In this document: positions 44,498 through 57,085 of the stretch, one piece after another | Position numbering within the stretch: position 1 is the stretch's first letter | Layout of the letters: every line of letters begins with the position of its first letter | Source of the DNA: Plantago ovata | Lineage: Eukaryota; Streptophyta; Magnoliopsida; Lamiales; Plantaginaceae | Reading direction: 5' to 3' | Length of the DNA: 64,000 nucleotides | NCBI GenBank assembly: GCA_028274465.1 | Contig: CM051457.1 | Coordinates: 105,523,982-105,587,981, forward strand | Position numbers and translations under genes: made by a program | Notes under the pieces: model-generated | What the model saw: only the letters and a program-made list of their open reading frames with translations | Told to the model about the DNA's origin: nothing | Database searches by the model: none

Positions 44498-47400
44498 TGT
44501 CACGCCCCAAAACTAAAATACGATTTTTAAAGATTTTCAAAAGACGCGACCGACCGTGTATCGTAAGATGGTCTTACGCCAACACGAAGTCTCAACAAAA
44601 CATAGGCATAACTTTGTGGAAACATAAACTTTTTAAAAAGGAACTGTGTCCAAGAGTAAATATCAGAGCAAACTAAAACCCAAAACAACAGTCTTCGAAA
44701 CTAGCTACAAGCCTCTAGCTCTAACAAACCTAAAAGCCAGGTCTGAACAAAAAGAAATCCTACAAAGAACAATAACTCGAAAACTCCCAAGCAAACTCTA
44801 ACACTGCTCACCCTGCTGACCGTCTGTAAAAAAAAAGGAGTAAGGGGTGAGCTACAAACTCAGTAAGAGAATATCCTGGCACCTCCACCCGGATCAAGTA
44901 ATGCTTCAAAATCATATATATATATACATACAATAATATCACACGTAACAAAAGGTGCATGGAAAACGTAACGAAACATTTCGGCTCAACAGGCATGTAC
45001 CTATGGCCACTAGTATAAGTCCGGTGGCACAGAGGTCGGCTTTACATAACTGAACAAAACAAAGTACCCTACCAAAGGGCATAACAAAAAGGCCTAGCAC
45101 GACAAAATTCCCCGAAGGGTACAGAACAGTTCACAGGCACATCTGGAGCTCAAACATAACATTAGTCCATGCACTAAACAAAAACGATTTACATTCATCA
45201 CATGCAAAATTTCGAAACATTTACTTTGGGTAACACACTTGATCCTTATTTTCCTACTATATCAAGCCCCATAACTTGATATAATAATTTTTATGAAAAT
45301 CATTCACAAAACTTGAATATACAATAAATCATACTTTTTTATAGGTAATAATAGTACTGAAATTATAAGCTTTGGTGTCAGAATATCCCCTTACCTTAAC
45401 TAAACCGTAAGCTCCAAAACTCTCAAGCTGCTAACCCGACCTAAGTACCTAACCAAACAGAGAAGAGTAGTATAAATACTACGCGAAAACTAGACTAGCA
45501 GCTGAACTTAAACAGAGCAAGGTAAATAAATCCAGACTAGGGGACAAGAACTAGTGGGTCACTGCATCAGCATGACATCATCACTGGAACAAGGACAAAA
45601 CAAGTGGCGCTGGCAGGAGGAAACGGAAATTGAATTGAAGAATGAATTGGTGGTAAATTGCACGATTTAGCCCCTGGATTGGACCCTTTTGATGCAAAGA
45701 AATAAAGCAATTTACCCAACAAAGAAACTAGATCAACACAAACGACAACACAGTACACAGACTGCAACAATTAACTTTTAACCATCCACGAATCAGAACC
45801 GTACGGTTGTCACAGTCAAAAATAAATAAATTGAAAACTGAAAGGCTGAATACGAGTTATTCACCTTTCTCTCGCTAGTGAGTCAAATAAGAACTTTTGG
45901 TACAGGATCACGGTCCACGAACAAAGACTGGTAAGAATTGCGTAAAGAGTGCACAATAAATAATCATTCTTGAGAACAAAGCAGAAGAACGGAACAGAGG
46001 GACAAAGGTCAACTTACTGAGAGAATTAGCTGAGAACGGCGGTGAAGCAAAAAGCAACTAAACCTAGTTTTCTTCTGAGTTTAACGTAGTATCTGAAGAA
46101 TATAAATAATAAGTCAGAAAAGTCTAAATAGGAAATTTAATTAATTCCCACTCCTTTTCTTATTTGACTTATTAAACTCACGTCTTTTAATATTCTACTT
46201 AATAATACTTTTTTTTTTATAAATAAAGTATTAAATAAGCAAAATAAATTTCTGGGGTTTTACATCCTTCCCCCCTTAAAATAAGTTTTGTCCTCGAAAC
46301 TTGAAATAAAATAAAATACGTACCCTCATTTTCGAACAGTTGAGGGTATGACTTTCTCATTTCCTCTTCCAACTCCCAAGTAGCTTCCTTAGGTGAGTGA
46401 TTTGACCACTGAACCTTCACGAAAGGTATCGAACGTCGTCTCAACTCTTGCACCTTACGATCAAGTATACCAATTGGAACCTCTTAGTAGGATAAATCCT
46501 CTCGAACTTCTAGAGGTTCATAACTCAAGACATGAGTAGGATCAGGTACATATTTCCTCAACAATGATACGTGGAAAACATTATGCACACGTGATAGGTC
46601 CGGCGGTAATGCCAAACGATAAGCCACTTCACCAACTCTATCAAGAATTTCAAATGGTCCGATATAACGAGGGCTCAACTTCCCACGCTTTCCAAAACGC
46701 ATCACGCCCTTCCATGGAGAAATTTTCAAATGAACTGAATCACCAACCTCAAACTCCAAATGTCTTCTCTTCAAATCCGCCCAACTTTTCTGTCGATTTT
46801 GAGCCACTTCGAGCCTTTTCTTTATTATCGGTATCTTTTCTTCGGCAATTCTTGCCAACTCCGGACCCAATAATCTCTTCTCACCAATGTCATCCCAATG
46901 TATCGGAGATCTACACTTCCTACCATATAAGGCTTCATACGGTGCCATGCCAATGCTACTCTGATAGCTATTGTTGTAAGCAAACTCCACTAACTTCAGA
47001 TTACCACCCCAACTTCCTTTGAAGTCCATTACACAAGCTCTCAACATATCCTCCAAAATCTGAATTGTTCTTTCTGATTGTCCATCTGTCTGCGGATGAA
47101 AAGCCGTACTAAACTTCAACTGTGTTTCGAGAGCAGACTGTAGACTCTTCCAAAACTGAGAAGCAAACCTTGGATCACGATCAGAAATTATGCTCACTGG
47201 AACTCCATGAAGGCACACTATATGCTTCACATACTTCTTCGCTAGCTTATCCAGTGGTGTCGTTTTCTTTATCGGTAAGAAATGAGCTGATTTGGTAAGT
47301 CTATCCACAATCACCCATACAGAATCATGTCTCTTCCTCGGTGTAGGAGGTAAACCAGTAACAAAATCCATGGTTATGTGTTCCCACTTCCACTCAGGAA

Positions 47401-50400
47401 TTTCCAAGTTCTGTAATGTACCAGCAACTCGTTGATGTTCTATCTTGACTTGCTGACAAGTGATGCATCTAGCAACAAAATCTGCTATATCACGCTTCAT
47501 GCCCTTCCACCAGAAATGTTTTATCATGTCTCGGTACATCTTAGTGCTGCCGGGATGTACTGAAAATCGAGACTTATGAGCATCTGTTAGAATCTCTTCC
47601 TTCAGTTCAACATTCGATGGAACACATATTCTGTTTCCGTACCTCAACGATCCGTCTCCATGGATCCCAAACCTGGGGTATAGATCTTTCCCCACACCAT
47701 CAATAATCTTAACCAACTCCGGATCGGATTTTTGTGCTTCCTTAATGCGATCAATCAACATAGGCTGAGCAATAAGGCTAGCAATCATGCTCCCATGACC
47801 ATTGCTAACCACCTCGATTTCAAGGTTCTCCAACTCTTCCATAATCTTTCGTTGTGTAGTCAACAAGGATGCAATCACTGGAGCTTTTCTGCTAAGTGCA
47901 TCAGCAACGACATTAGCTTTACCGGGATGGTAATTAATACCCACATCATAATCTTTGAGTAGCTCTAACCACCTTTGCTGCCTCATGTTCAACTCTTTTG
48001 CGTAAACAAATACTTGAGGCTCTTATGGTCAGTATATATCTCACATCGCACACCATACAAATAATGTCGCCATATCTTCAAGGCAAAGATCACTGCTGCC
48101 AATTCCAAATCATGAGTAGGGTAATTTCGCTCATACGACTTCAACTTTCGAGAGGCATAAGCTATCACCTTCTCCTTCTGCATCAAGACACACCCTAAAC
48201 CATTTTTCGAAGCGTCACTGTAGATAACATAATCATCGGCTTCGTTGGGTAAAGCCAAAACCGGCGCAGAGATCAAACGATTCTTCAGCTCCTCGAAACT
48301 CTTGGCGCATTCATTAGACCACTCAAACTTGACTCCTTTCTGAGTCAACCGAGTCAAGGGCAAGGATAATAAGGAGAATCCTTCAACAAACTTCCTGTAA
48401 TAACCGGCGAAACCGAGAAAACTCCTTACTTCAGTCACATTGGTTGGACGAGGCCAACTCGTCACGGCTTCCACCTTAGACGGATCAACAGAAATTCCTT
48501 CACTAGATACGACATGGCCCAGAAATGCAACACTATCCAACCAGAACTCGCACTTACTGAATTTCGCAAACAACTGCTCTTCTCTCAGTCTTTCCATTAC
48601 CAACCTCAAATGTTCTGCATGTTCTTCCTCACTCTTCGAATAAATCAAAATGTCATCGATAAAGACCACCACAAACTGGTCTAAGTACTGCTTGAAGATC
48701 GTATTCATCAAGTCCATAAACGCTGCAGGAGCATTGGTTAGACCAAAAGGCATAACAACGAATTCATAGTGGCCATACCTCGTGCGAAAAGCTGACTTAG
48801 GCACATCTCCAGCCTTAATCTTCAACTGGTGGTAGCCTGATCTCAAGTCGATCTTCGAGAAAACCTTAGCACCACGCAACTGGTCAAACAGATCATCTAT
48901 CCTCGAAAGAGGATACCTATATATTCTTCACGGTAACTTTGTTCAGCTCCCGATAGTCGATACAAAGGCGCATACTTCCATCCTTCTTTTTCACAAATAA
49001 CACCGGGGCTCCCCACGGAGATACACTCGGTCGAATAAAACCCTTGTCGAGTAACTCCTGAAGTTGAACTTTAAGTTCTCGCAACTCTGCGGGTGCCATT
49101 CTATACGGTGCCTTCGAAATCGGTTCTGTACCCGGGGCAAGTTTAGTCTCAAACTCAATATTCCTGTCAGGGGGTACACCCGGTAAATCTTCGGGGAACA
49201 CATCAGGATACTCTTGAATGATCGGAATATCATCCAACTCTAAATTTTTCTTCCGGGAATCAATTGCAGAAGCTATAAAGCCGGTACAACCCTGTCTCAA
49301 AGCTTTTCGAGCTTGCACAGCTGAAATTATCGGCACACAAGACTTTTGAGTAGACACATCTCCCTGGATCATCGCTTCAGCCTGTCCTGGAACTTGGAAA
49401 TAGATCCTCTTCTCGAAACAATCTATCTTAGCATGGTAATTCGATAACCAGTCCATCCCCAGAATTACATTAAAGTCTAACATATCGAGTACTACTAAAT
49501 TGGCACTAAACTCTTTCTCACCTATGTGAACTATGCACTCCTTACAATAGTCATCACACACAACATTCTTTTTCACAGGAGTAGTTACATGCATAGAATC
49601 CGTAAGTTTAGAAAGCAAAAAGTTCTTTGACTGGACAAACTTTCTGGAAATAAACGAATGAGAAGCACCAGAATCAAATAGCACAAATGCATCAATAGAA
49701 TTAACTGAAAGGGTACCTGTAACAACATCGGTACTAGCATTAGCATCGCCTTGGGTGACAGTGAAAACCCTTCCATTGTTCTTCCCTTTGTTTGGTGCTC
49801 GACCACCAGGTGCTACTGCAGACTGCGACCCTTGGTCATTTTTTGGGCAGTCCCTAATCTGGTGACGCGTATCACCACAACGAAAGCAACCACGTGTCTT
49901 CCAGCGACACTCCCCAGGATGATTCCTCTGACAATTCTGACAAAACTTCGATACAAAACGAGCCCCATCTCCTTTAGCCACTTTGTTGCCACCTGAGTTG
50001 TTGCCTCTGCGAACTGATCATGCGGCCTCTTCAAATCTCTCTTCGGTGGTAGATTCTTTGGCAGTGCCCTCTCCACAACCTTTGCACGCTCCACCGCATC
50101 AACTAGCGACTTATCCATGTGAGGGACCACACTCATACGAATATCCTCCCTCAAACAATTGCAGAACATAGTGACTTTGCTGCTTTCGGACGCCATGTAA
50201 GCTGGGGAGAAACGTCCCAACTCATGGAACTTATCCACCAAATCCAAAACACTCATATCCCCCTGTTTCAGGTTAAGGAACTGTAGCTGCAACTCTAACT
50301 TCGTGGACTCGGGAAAGTACTGCTGAAGAAAAAGTTCTTTGAAGCGCACCCAAGTCATCGGGTTGGCGGCACTCTCCTGGGTAATCTTCGTCGCATCCCA

Positions 50401-52698
50401 CCAGAACTTAGCATTCCCAGCTAAATGAGGGACAGTGACCCTCAACCAAACTTCCTCCGGAAACTCCAATGCCCGAAACCTCTCTTCAATTCCAGTGATC
50501 CATTTTTCAGCCTTAAGTGGGTCCGAACCACCCTCAAACTCCGGATAGTGAGTCCTCTGAAACCTCTCAAAGCATGAAACTGAGGACTGTCTCGGTGCCA
50601 ACAACTGTTGTTGCTGCTCCAACAAGGTTGCCACCGCATTCAGTGCCCTAGCAGCATCATCGTGCTGCGGAGGAGGTGATGGAGATCGATACATCGCTTC
50701 CGGGTTCTCACGTTCGTCTCCATGGCGACCACCAGTACGACCTGCGTTGCCTCCACCTCTTCCTCTTTTCTTACGACCAGCCATTTTCGCGCTGTTGCAG
50801 AGTTAACCAAAGGATTAAGAACGAAACGTAAAGGTCCTAACAAAACAAAGGCAAACTCCTAAACTAAACTTTCAAGACCAAGTCCTAAGGAGGTCTAGAC
50901 ACCCAAAAGATTCAAACCTGGCTCTGATACCACTTTTGTCACGCCCCAAAACTAAAATACGATTTTTAAAGATTTTCAAAAGACGCGACCGACCGTGTAT
51001 CGTAAGATGGTCTTACGCCAACACGAAGTCTCAACAAAACATAGGCATAACTTTGTGGAAACATAAACTTTTTAAAAAGGAACTGTGTCCAAGAGTAAAT
51101 ATCAGAGCAAACTAAAACCCAAAACAACAGTCTTCGAAACTAGCTACAAGCCTCTAGCTCTAACAAACCTAAAAGCCAGGTCTGAACAAAAAGAAATCCT
51201 ACAAAGAACAATAACTCGAAAACTCCCAAGCAAACTCTAACACTGCTCACCCTGCTGACCGTCTGTAAAAAAAAAGGAGTAAGGGGTGAGCTACAAACTC
51301 AGTAAGAGAATATCCTGGCACCTCCACCCGGATCAAGTAATGCTTCAAAATCATATATATACATACAATAATATCACACGTAACAAAAGGTGCATGGAAA
51401 ACGTAACGAAACATTTCGGCTCAACAGGCATGTACCTATGGCCACTAGTATAAGTCCGGTGGCACAGAGGTCGGCTTTACATAACTGAACAAAACAAAGT
51501 ACCCTACCAAAGGGCATAACAAAAAGGCCTAGCACGACAAAATTCCCCGAAGGGTACAGAACAGTTCACAGGCACATCTGGAGCTCAAACATAACATTAG
51601 TCCATGCACTAAACAAAAACGATTTACATTCATCACATGCAAAATTTCGAAACATTTACTTTGGGTAACACACTTGATCCTTATTTTCCTACTATATCAA
51701 GCCCCATAACTTGATATAATAATTTTTATGAAAATCATTCACAAAACTTGAATATACAATAAATCATACTTTTTTATAGGTAATAATAGTACTGAAATTA
51801 TAAGCTTTGGTGTCAGAATATCCCCTTACCTTAACTAAACCGTAAGCTCCAAAACTCTCAAGCTGCTAACCCGACCTAAGTACCTAACCAAACAGAGAAG
51901 AGTAGTATAAATACTACGCGAAAACTAGACTAGCAGCTGAACTTAAACAGAGCAAGGTAAATAAATCCAGACTAGGGGACAAGAACTAGTGGGTCACTGC
52001 ATCAGCATGACATCATCACTGGAACAAGGACAAAACAAGTGGCGCTGGCAGGAGGAAACGGAAATTGAATTGAAGAATGAATTGGTGGTAAATTGCACGA
52101 TTTAGCCCCTGGATTGGACCCTTTTGATGCAAAGAAATAAAGCAATTTACCCAACAAAGAAACTAGATCAACACAAACGACAACACAGTACACAGACTGC
52201 AACAATTAACTTTTAACCATCCACGAATCAGAACCGTACGGTTGTCACAGTCAAAAATAAATAAATTGAAAACTGAAAGGCTGAATACGAGTTATTCACC
52301 TTTCTCTCGCTAGTGAGTCAAATAAGAACTTTTGGTACAGGATCACGGTCCACGAACAAAGACTGGTAAGAATTGCGTAAAGAGTGCACAATAAATAATT
52401 ATTCTTGAGAACAAAGCAGAAGAACGGAACAGAGGGACAAAGGTCAACTTACTGAGAGAATTAGCTGAGAACGGCGGTGAAGCAAAAAGCAACGAAACCT
52501 AGTTTTCTTCTGAGTTTAACGTAGTATCTGAAGAATATAAATAATAAGTCAGAAAAGTCTAAATAGGAAATTTAATTAATTCCCACTCCTTTTCTTATTT
52601 GACTTATTAAACTCACGTCTTTTAATATTCTACTTAATAATACTTTTTTTTTATAAATAAAGTATTAAATAAGCAAAATAAATTTCTGGGGTTTTACA
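44498..52698 (-). mobile_element. Tekay-type chromovirus (Gypsy), both LTRs and TSD present (fossil, very young)
   Basis: The LTRs are 44498-46264 (3' LTR) and 50937-52698 (5' LTR), TGTCACGCCCC...TTTTACA, flanked by the target duplication AGAAC on both sides. The primer-binding site (complement TGGTATCAGAGCC, initiator Met tRNA type) adjoins the 5' LTR, and a polypurine tract (AAGGGGGGAAGGA on the minus strand) adjoins the 3' LTR. Parts in order on the minus strand: gag (~50.8-49.9 kb) with zinc knuckle [14 protein letters not shown], protease (DSGASHSF, ~49.7), reverse transcriptase (~49.2-48.5, FIDDIL), RNase H (~48.3-48.0), integrase (~47.7-46.9, zinc finger and GMAPYEALYGR) and a chromodomain-like end (~46.5-46.3). 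The coding region is broken in about three places, so this copy is defective. On reading I saw only about two substitutions and two simple-repeat length changes between the LTRs, so insertion is very recent. Confidence 0.93.
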
Positions 52699-54911
52699 AG
52701 AACGACACTCGAGTCATTCTACTACTACACTACGGTTTTCGTTGTAGTTGTGGATTGCCTTTGGCTAATTACAAGTTTATTTGACTGAATCTGACACGTT
52801 CATCAGATAACATAATATTAGCAAAAGAATAAGTTTTAGAGAGTGAAGTTTTACTGATGGTTGAATTATCTACCTGCTGAAGAAGGACAGGTTGTGGCTC
52901 AGTCCTTTCAGCATTAACAGTATCTTCATTTTCTGGGACTGTTTCTTCAGCAGACTTCTTGGCTTGCTCTATTTGAGAAAGCTGCGTGGTTTTAGCAATC
53001 TCCCTTGTCTCTGAAATGACAAGTTGAGCAGAAGCATCTTGACCTTTAAGCTCACTGCTTGTCATGAAGACATCAATGGATTTGTTGGATGATTCTTCAA
53101 TTTCCAACTCCATTTGTTGGCTTATAGCTTCCAGTACAAGCTGGACTTTGTCAATTGATGTCTTTGGTGAACTTGGGCCACTATTCTCAGCATCACGAGA
53201 TGCGTCGTTGAATAGTGCGTCTTGTGTTTCAGCAACTTCTGGAACTTGAACCATTGCTGTCTCAGCAACTGGTTCTTCAGCAACTTGATGAGTTGCTTGT
53301 TCAGCACCCATCTTTTCAGCAGCATCAGCAAGTGCCGCAGTTTGCAGATCAGCAGCAATATCACTTGCTGGTTCCAGAGTTTGATCACCTAGATTATCTA
53401 CAATGTAGATATCTGGGACTTGGGCAGGAATTTCATTTCCACTGCCTTGTGGTCTGTTCTCAGTAGAAGGATCAACGTTGAGTCGATCATTGAAGGCTCC
53501 CGCAAACACTTCAATGTTGCTGACATAGGCTTTAGTAACAACCTTGTCAACATCTACTGGATCTTGCGTTTCAGCAATTGTCTGGGAATTGTCTGAGAGG
53601 TCATGGACAATAGGAACTGACTTGCGAGCCAGTGTTTTCTTCCTTGTGTTACTTGTCCTTTTCCTCTTTGGTACAGGATTTGCTGATGACACTGCAGTCT
53701 GAGTGTCATCATCAGCTTTTCTCTTTTTCTTCTTGGATTTCTCCAATTTCCCAGCAGAGGCGTCAGTAGTTGCATTTCCAGCAACTGGTGTAGTGGTGTC
53801 AGCATGATCACCATCTAGAGCAGTTTCTTCTTTGTTACCACCATCTACAGCAGTTTCATCTCTAAGTTGCTGAGTGGTAACATTTGCAGCTGTTGTATAC
53901 CTTTCTTGCTGACTTGTGCTGACAACATTTGCAGCTGTTGTCTTCTTAGATTTTTCAAGTTTCTTGCCAGCAATCTTAGGTACATTCTGCTTGTAGAAGG
54001 CTCTTCCCACATTACATACAGATTTCTTAATTGGCAATGGGTTTCTTAGCTGAATATTGAAATGTTCAAGAATGTAACATATCTTTATTCCATACATAAC
54101 TGGAAAGGAAGGTGAGACTTTGTTGTCTTCCACCTCAACCTTGAACTTAGTAACACAATCAACAAGTCTGTTGAAAATGTACTTAGCCCAGTTAAGCTCC
54201 GTTTTGTTTTCATAGATATGCATCAGCAGCGGCCATCTTCTTATGCCTACTTGGTCAATTCCTCCAACGTGGGAGTCCAAAACTTTTATTAGTAGCAGAG
54301 CTACTAGACCAAGTGAATGGCATAGATGCTTTCTTTTAACGTGCTTTGTCCAAGTCACGGGAGCAATCTCTCCTTTCTTCATTTTCTCATTTCTGACGTC
54401 ACTCTAGAAAGATTCAATTTCTTCGTCAGTGGCAGTGACGTCATCTTCAGTTCCAGTGGTTGGAATCTGAAAGATTTCAGCCATATCAGTCCATCTCAGG
54501 ACGATTTGCATGTTCTGAACTGTAGTAAAGATCACTTTTTCAGTGACTCCTTTACTATCAGTTAGGGACTGGATTTTTGCATTATTGTAGAACTCCATTG
54601 TGTCTAACATGCTCACTTGCTTAGTGCGAGCAGATATAAAGTTCATGAGGCCTTGCTGCTTGATAAATTCAAGCACCTCTTCATTTTCATCATCGAGTTC
54701 TTGTTCATAGAAGTATCGAATGTACTTCTCCTTTGCAAATCCACCCCATTGCATCATCATCTCACACTTTGCAGTGTCAAGATATGATGGAGGCATAGGT
54801 TTTTCAGAGATTGTATCGTTTTTCAACACAACTTTCGTTGTGTTTGAAACCGGAGTAGTCATCGGAGCAGTGCGTTTCTCAGCACTGTCAACCTTAGACG
54901 ACTTGGAGGAC

Positions 54912-56158
54912 TGATGAACGTGTCAGATTCAGTCAAATAAATTTGTAATTAGCCAAAGGCAATCCACAACTACAACGAAAACCGTAGTGTAGTAGTAGTA
55001 TGACTCGAGTGTCGTTCTCTCAGGACTATACTAGCTTTATCAAATCTAATTAAGAATATAAAAACAGCAGACAGAAAGCAATAGGGGGTTTCTAGCAGAT
55101 AATGGAGATTGGTGATAGTATGGTCCTTCTTAACATAATGGGTCGATAATCATGCATAAATTCCTCGGTCTTGCATAGAGATCTTTGAATCAATCTAGTG
55201 TCCTGTTGCAAGTATTAAGCACTACGAAGATAATATGGTCTGACTTGTCAACAACTAACGTCCTAATGTGTTCCGTAATTATTCAACACTACGAAGATAA
55301 TTGGTCTGATGGTTGACAAGTGTCCAAGTGTGCATAATAGTCAATACAACATACGAGAATTTTGGTTACAACTGATCAACGAAATAAAGCAATGACACGG
55401 AGTATAATGCGCGATATAGCCATTAGCATGATTATCTTCCCTCGCTAAGAATTCACATACTACCACCAATGATAAGTTTAGCTACTCATAATAGGCATGC
55501 AATCAATAGAAATCATAGAAGAAAACATATTGAAAGAAGATAAAATAAGTAGATAAAAACTGTAAGATACAAAGTTACCGAAGGTTGTCAATCTCCGGAT
55601 GATTGTGGTCCTACGAGCTCCAATCTACTATGAAAAAGTATCCCCTAAGCTATGGAACTCCCAGGACAGGCCCCGGGAAGTCCCTACCTAAAACTATAGA
55701 GAGAGGTGAGAAAATAGGCTTGGAAAGATATGATTTTCGGAGAGAAAACTGAGCACTATATATAGGCCCCGAGTTCGCCTCTGGCTGGGGCGGTTCGCCC
55801 CCCCAGTTATTTCGCGGAATTTTCGCGTTTTCGACGCGGTTTTGGATTTCTTCACCTTTTCGGACTCGGTTTCTGACTTCTAGTGGCCTTCTAACCTCCA
55901 GATTCGACCCCTAGACTCCAGATCCTATCCGGAAACCTTCAGATACTCCAAATAGGCTTCTGGAACACCAATTCCTTGTAGACTTCAATATAATTGCCCG
56001 GAAATCTCCGAATTTCAACCAAAACCTGTAAAATAAAATCTAAAGGGAAACGTGACACTATTCTAATAAAATGTACTAAAATATAACTAAATTAACATAG
56101 AGGATAGCTAAAATGGGTGAAAAAGACTCGAATGAAAGTGTAAAATACACATTCATCA
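54912..56158 (-). mobile_element. Solo LTR of the Athila-like family
   Basis: A complete LTR (1247 bp, minus orientation, TGATGAACG...CATTCATCA as read on plus) is homologous to the split 3' LTR at 43342-52805. It is flanked on both sides by AGGAC (54907-54911 and 56159-56163), the 5-bp target duplication. No internal region remains, as after recombination between the two LTRs of one element. It interrupts the Sirevirus between the AETGIQ spacer and the env-like region. Confidence 0.92.
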
Positions 56159-56729
56159 AGGACATGGAGGACTGTCTCTTTGGTGCCATTTCTTTTTATA
56201 AAGAAGAAAATGTGTACGAAAAAGATAGTTTGCTTTTTGACCGGAGGTACAGTAGATTCAGGCTAAAATTTGCAGAGAAAAGAAATGTGAGTTAAAGAAT
56301 TTTGTCATTTTTCTAACTCCTTCTTTATATAGTGTCTCTGATGTGTGAGAAATTCAATCGATTTGAACTCTCAGCAAGGGTAAAACAGAGAAACATTGGC
56401 GTTAGTGGAGCCTTTGCATTAAATGCGTAGTGGTCCACTAACTTGAAACCGTCAGAGCATTCTCTCTCTTTGTTTTATTAACCGTTAGATCAATAACTCA
56501 TTTTAATCAATGGCTACGATTGTATTTCATGTCAGGATTATTACGAGTTTATCTGTGCCCGTTTAGCGTCACAAATTGATTTTACCGAGTTTTAAGGGAT
56601 TAGATTGCTTGCTGAAATAGACAAGAATCTTTTCAGCGAGTTTGCATTAATAGTCTAGATACTTGCTGAAAGTTCCACCTTAATCAGATATCTCATATTT
56701 TCTTAAGTTTAAAAGATATTTCTGATTTC

Positions 56730-57085
56730 CCGTATCAGTAAATTCTTTTGTACTTGAGATATCTTTTGGTAAAATCTAAGAAATGATTTTTGCTCTTTTT
56801 CTGAGTTCCCGTCTCAGAATATTCTCTTGATACTTGAATACCTGTTTCAGTATCTTTGATTGTCTGAATGCCCGTTTCAGCAATCCTTAAGGTTTTTCTC
56901 TTACTGAGTGCCTGTCTCAGCAAGTGATCAAGTTTCCTAACAAATACCTGTTTTGAAGGAATTACTTGTTGAATGCCTGTTTCAGCAAATATGTAATGAC
57001 CTATCATTTCTTAGAAGAAATTAGTAGACGGAGCTTTTAAGTAAGAATGCTTTGGCTTGCTGAATACCTGTTTCAGCATTCTTCC
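56730..57085 (-). repeat. AETGIQ-type repeats in the Sirevirus pol-env spacer
   Basis: On the minus strand, variants of GCTGAAACAGGTATTCA recur about eight times at intervals of roughly 30-50 bases. They read as AETGIQ/TETGIQ where the frame is open. They are a distinct local repeat inside the element. Confidence 0.75.

Larger units (their letters stand above)
37102..52805 (+). mobile_element. Athila-like Gypsy element, gag-protease only, with a Tekay element inserted in its 3' LTR (fossil)
   Basis: The 5' LTR remnant runs 37102-37594, its first ~775 bases lost in the gap, and is followed by ATTGGCGCCGTTGCCGGGGA. The gag region (~37.75-38.95 kb) has the Athila-type core (FMEKYFPHTLTT, then CPHHGFE and FYNGLTFENQ) and a zinc knuckle (CRICKNYGHGAHMC). 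A retropepsin-like region (LDTGSYSNIIP) lies near 39.45 kb. No reverse transcriptase, RNase H or integrase is present, so it is a non-autonomous form. About 3.4 kb of unassigned internal sequence follows, with a purine-rich tract near 42.6 kb and GAGGACAAGCAAAGGTTCGG before the 3' LTR. That LTR starts at 43342 (TGATGAATG...), is split by the insertion at 44498-52698 and ends at 52805 (...TTCATCA). It sits inside the Sirevirus. It is broken, of moderate age, and older than the Tekay insertion. Confidence 0.82.

Noticed and set aside
45567-45770. 67-residue minus-strand frame present twice (also 52002-52205)
   Set aside because: It lies in the LTRs of the Tekay element and is a by-product of their duplication.
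53064-53466. Plus-strand Leu/Gln-rich frames
   Set aside because: Opposite-strand shadows of the repetitive env-like region of the Sirevirus.
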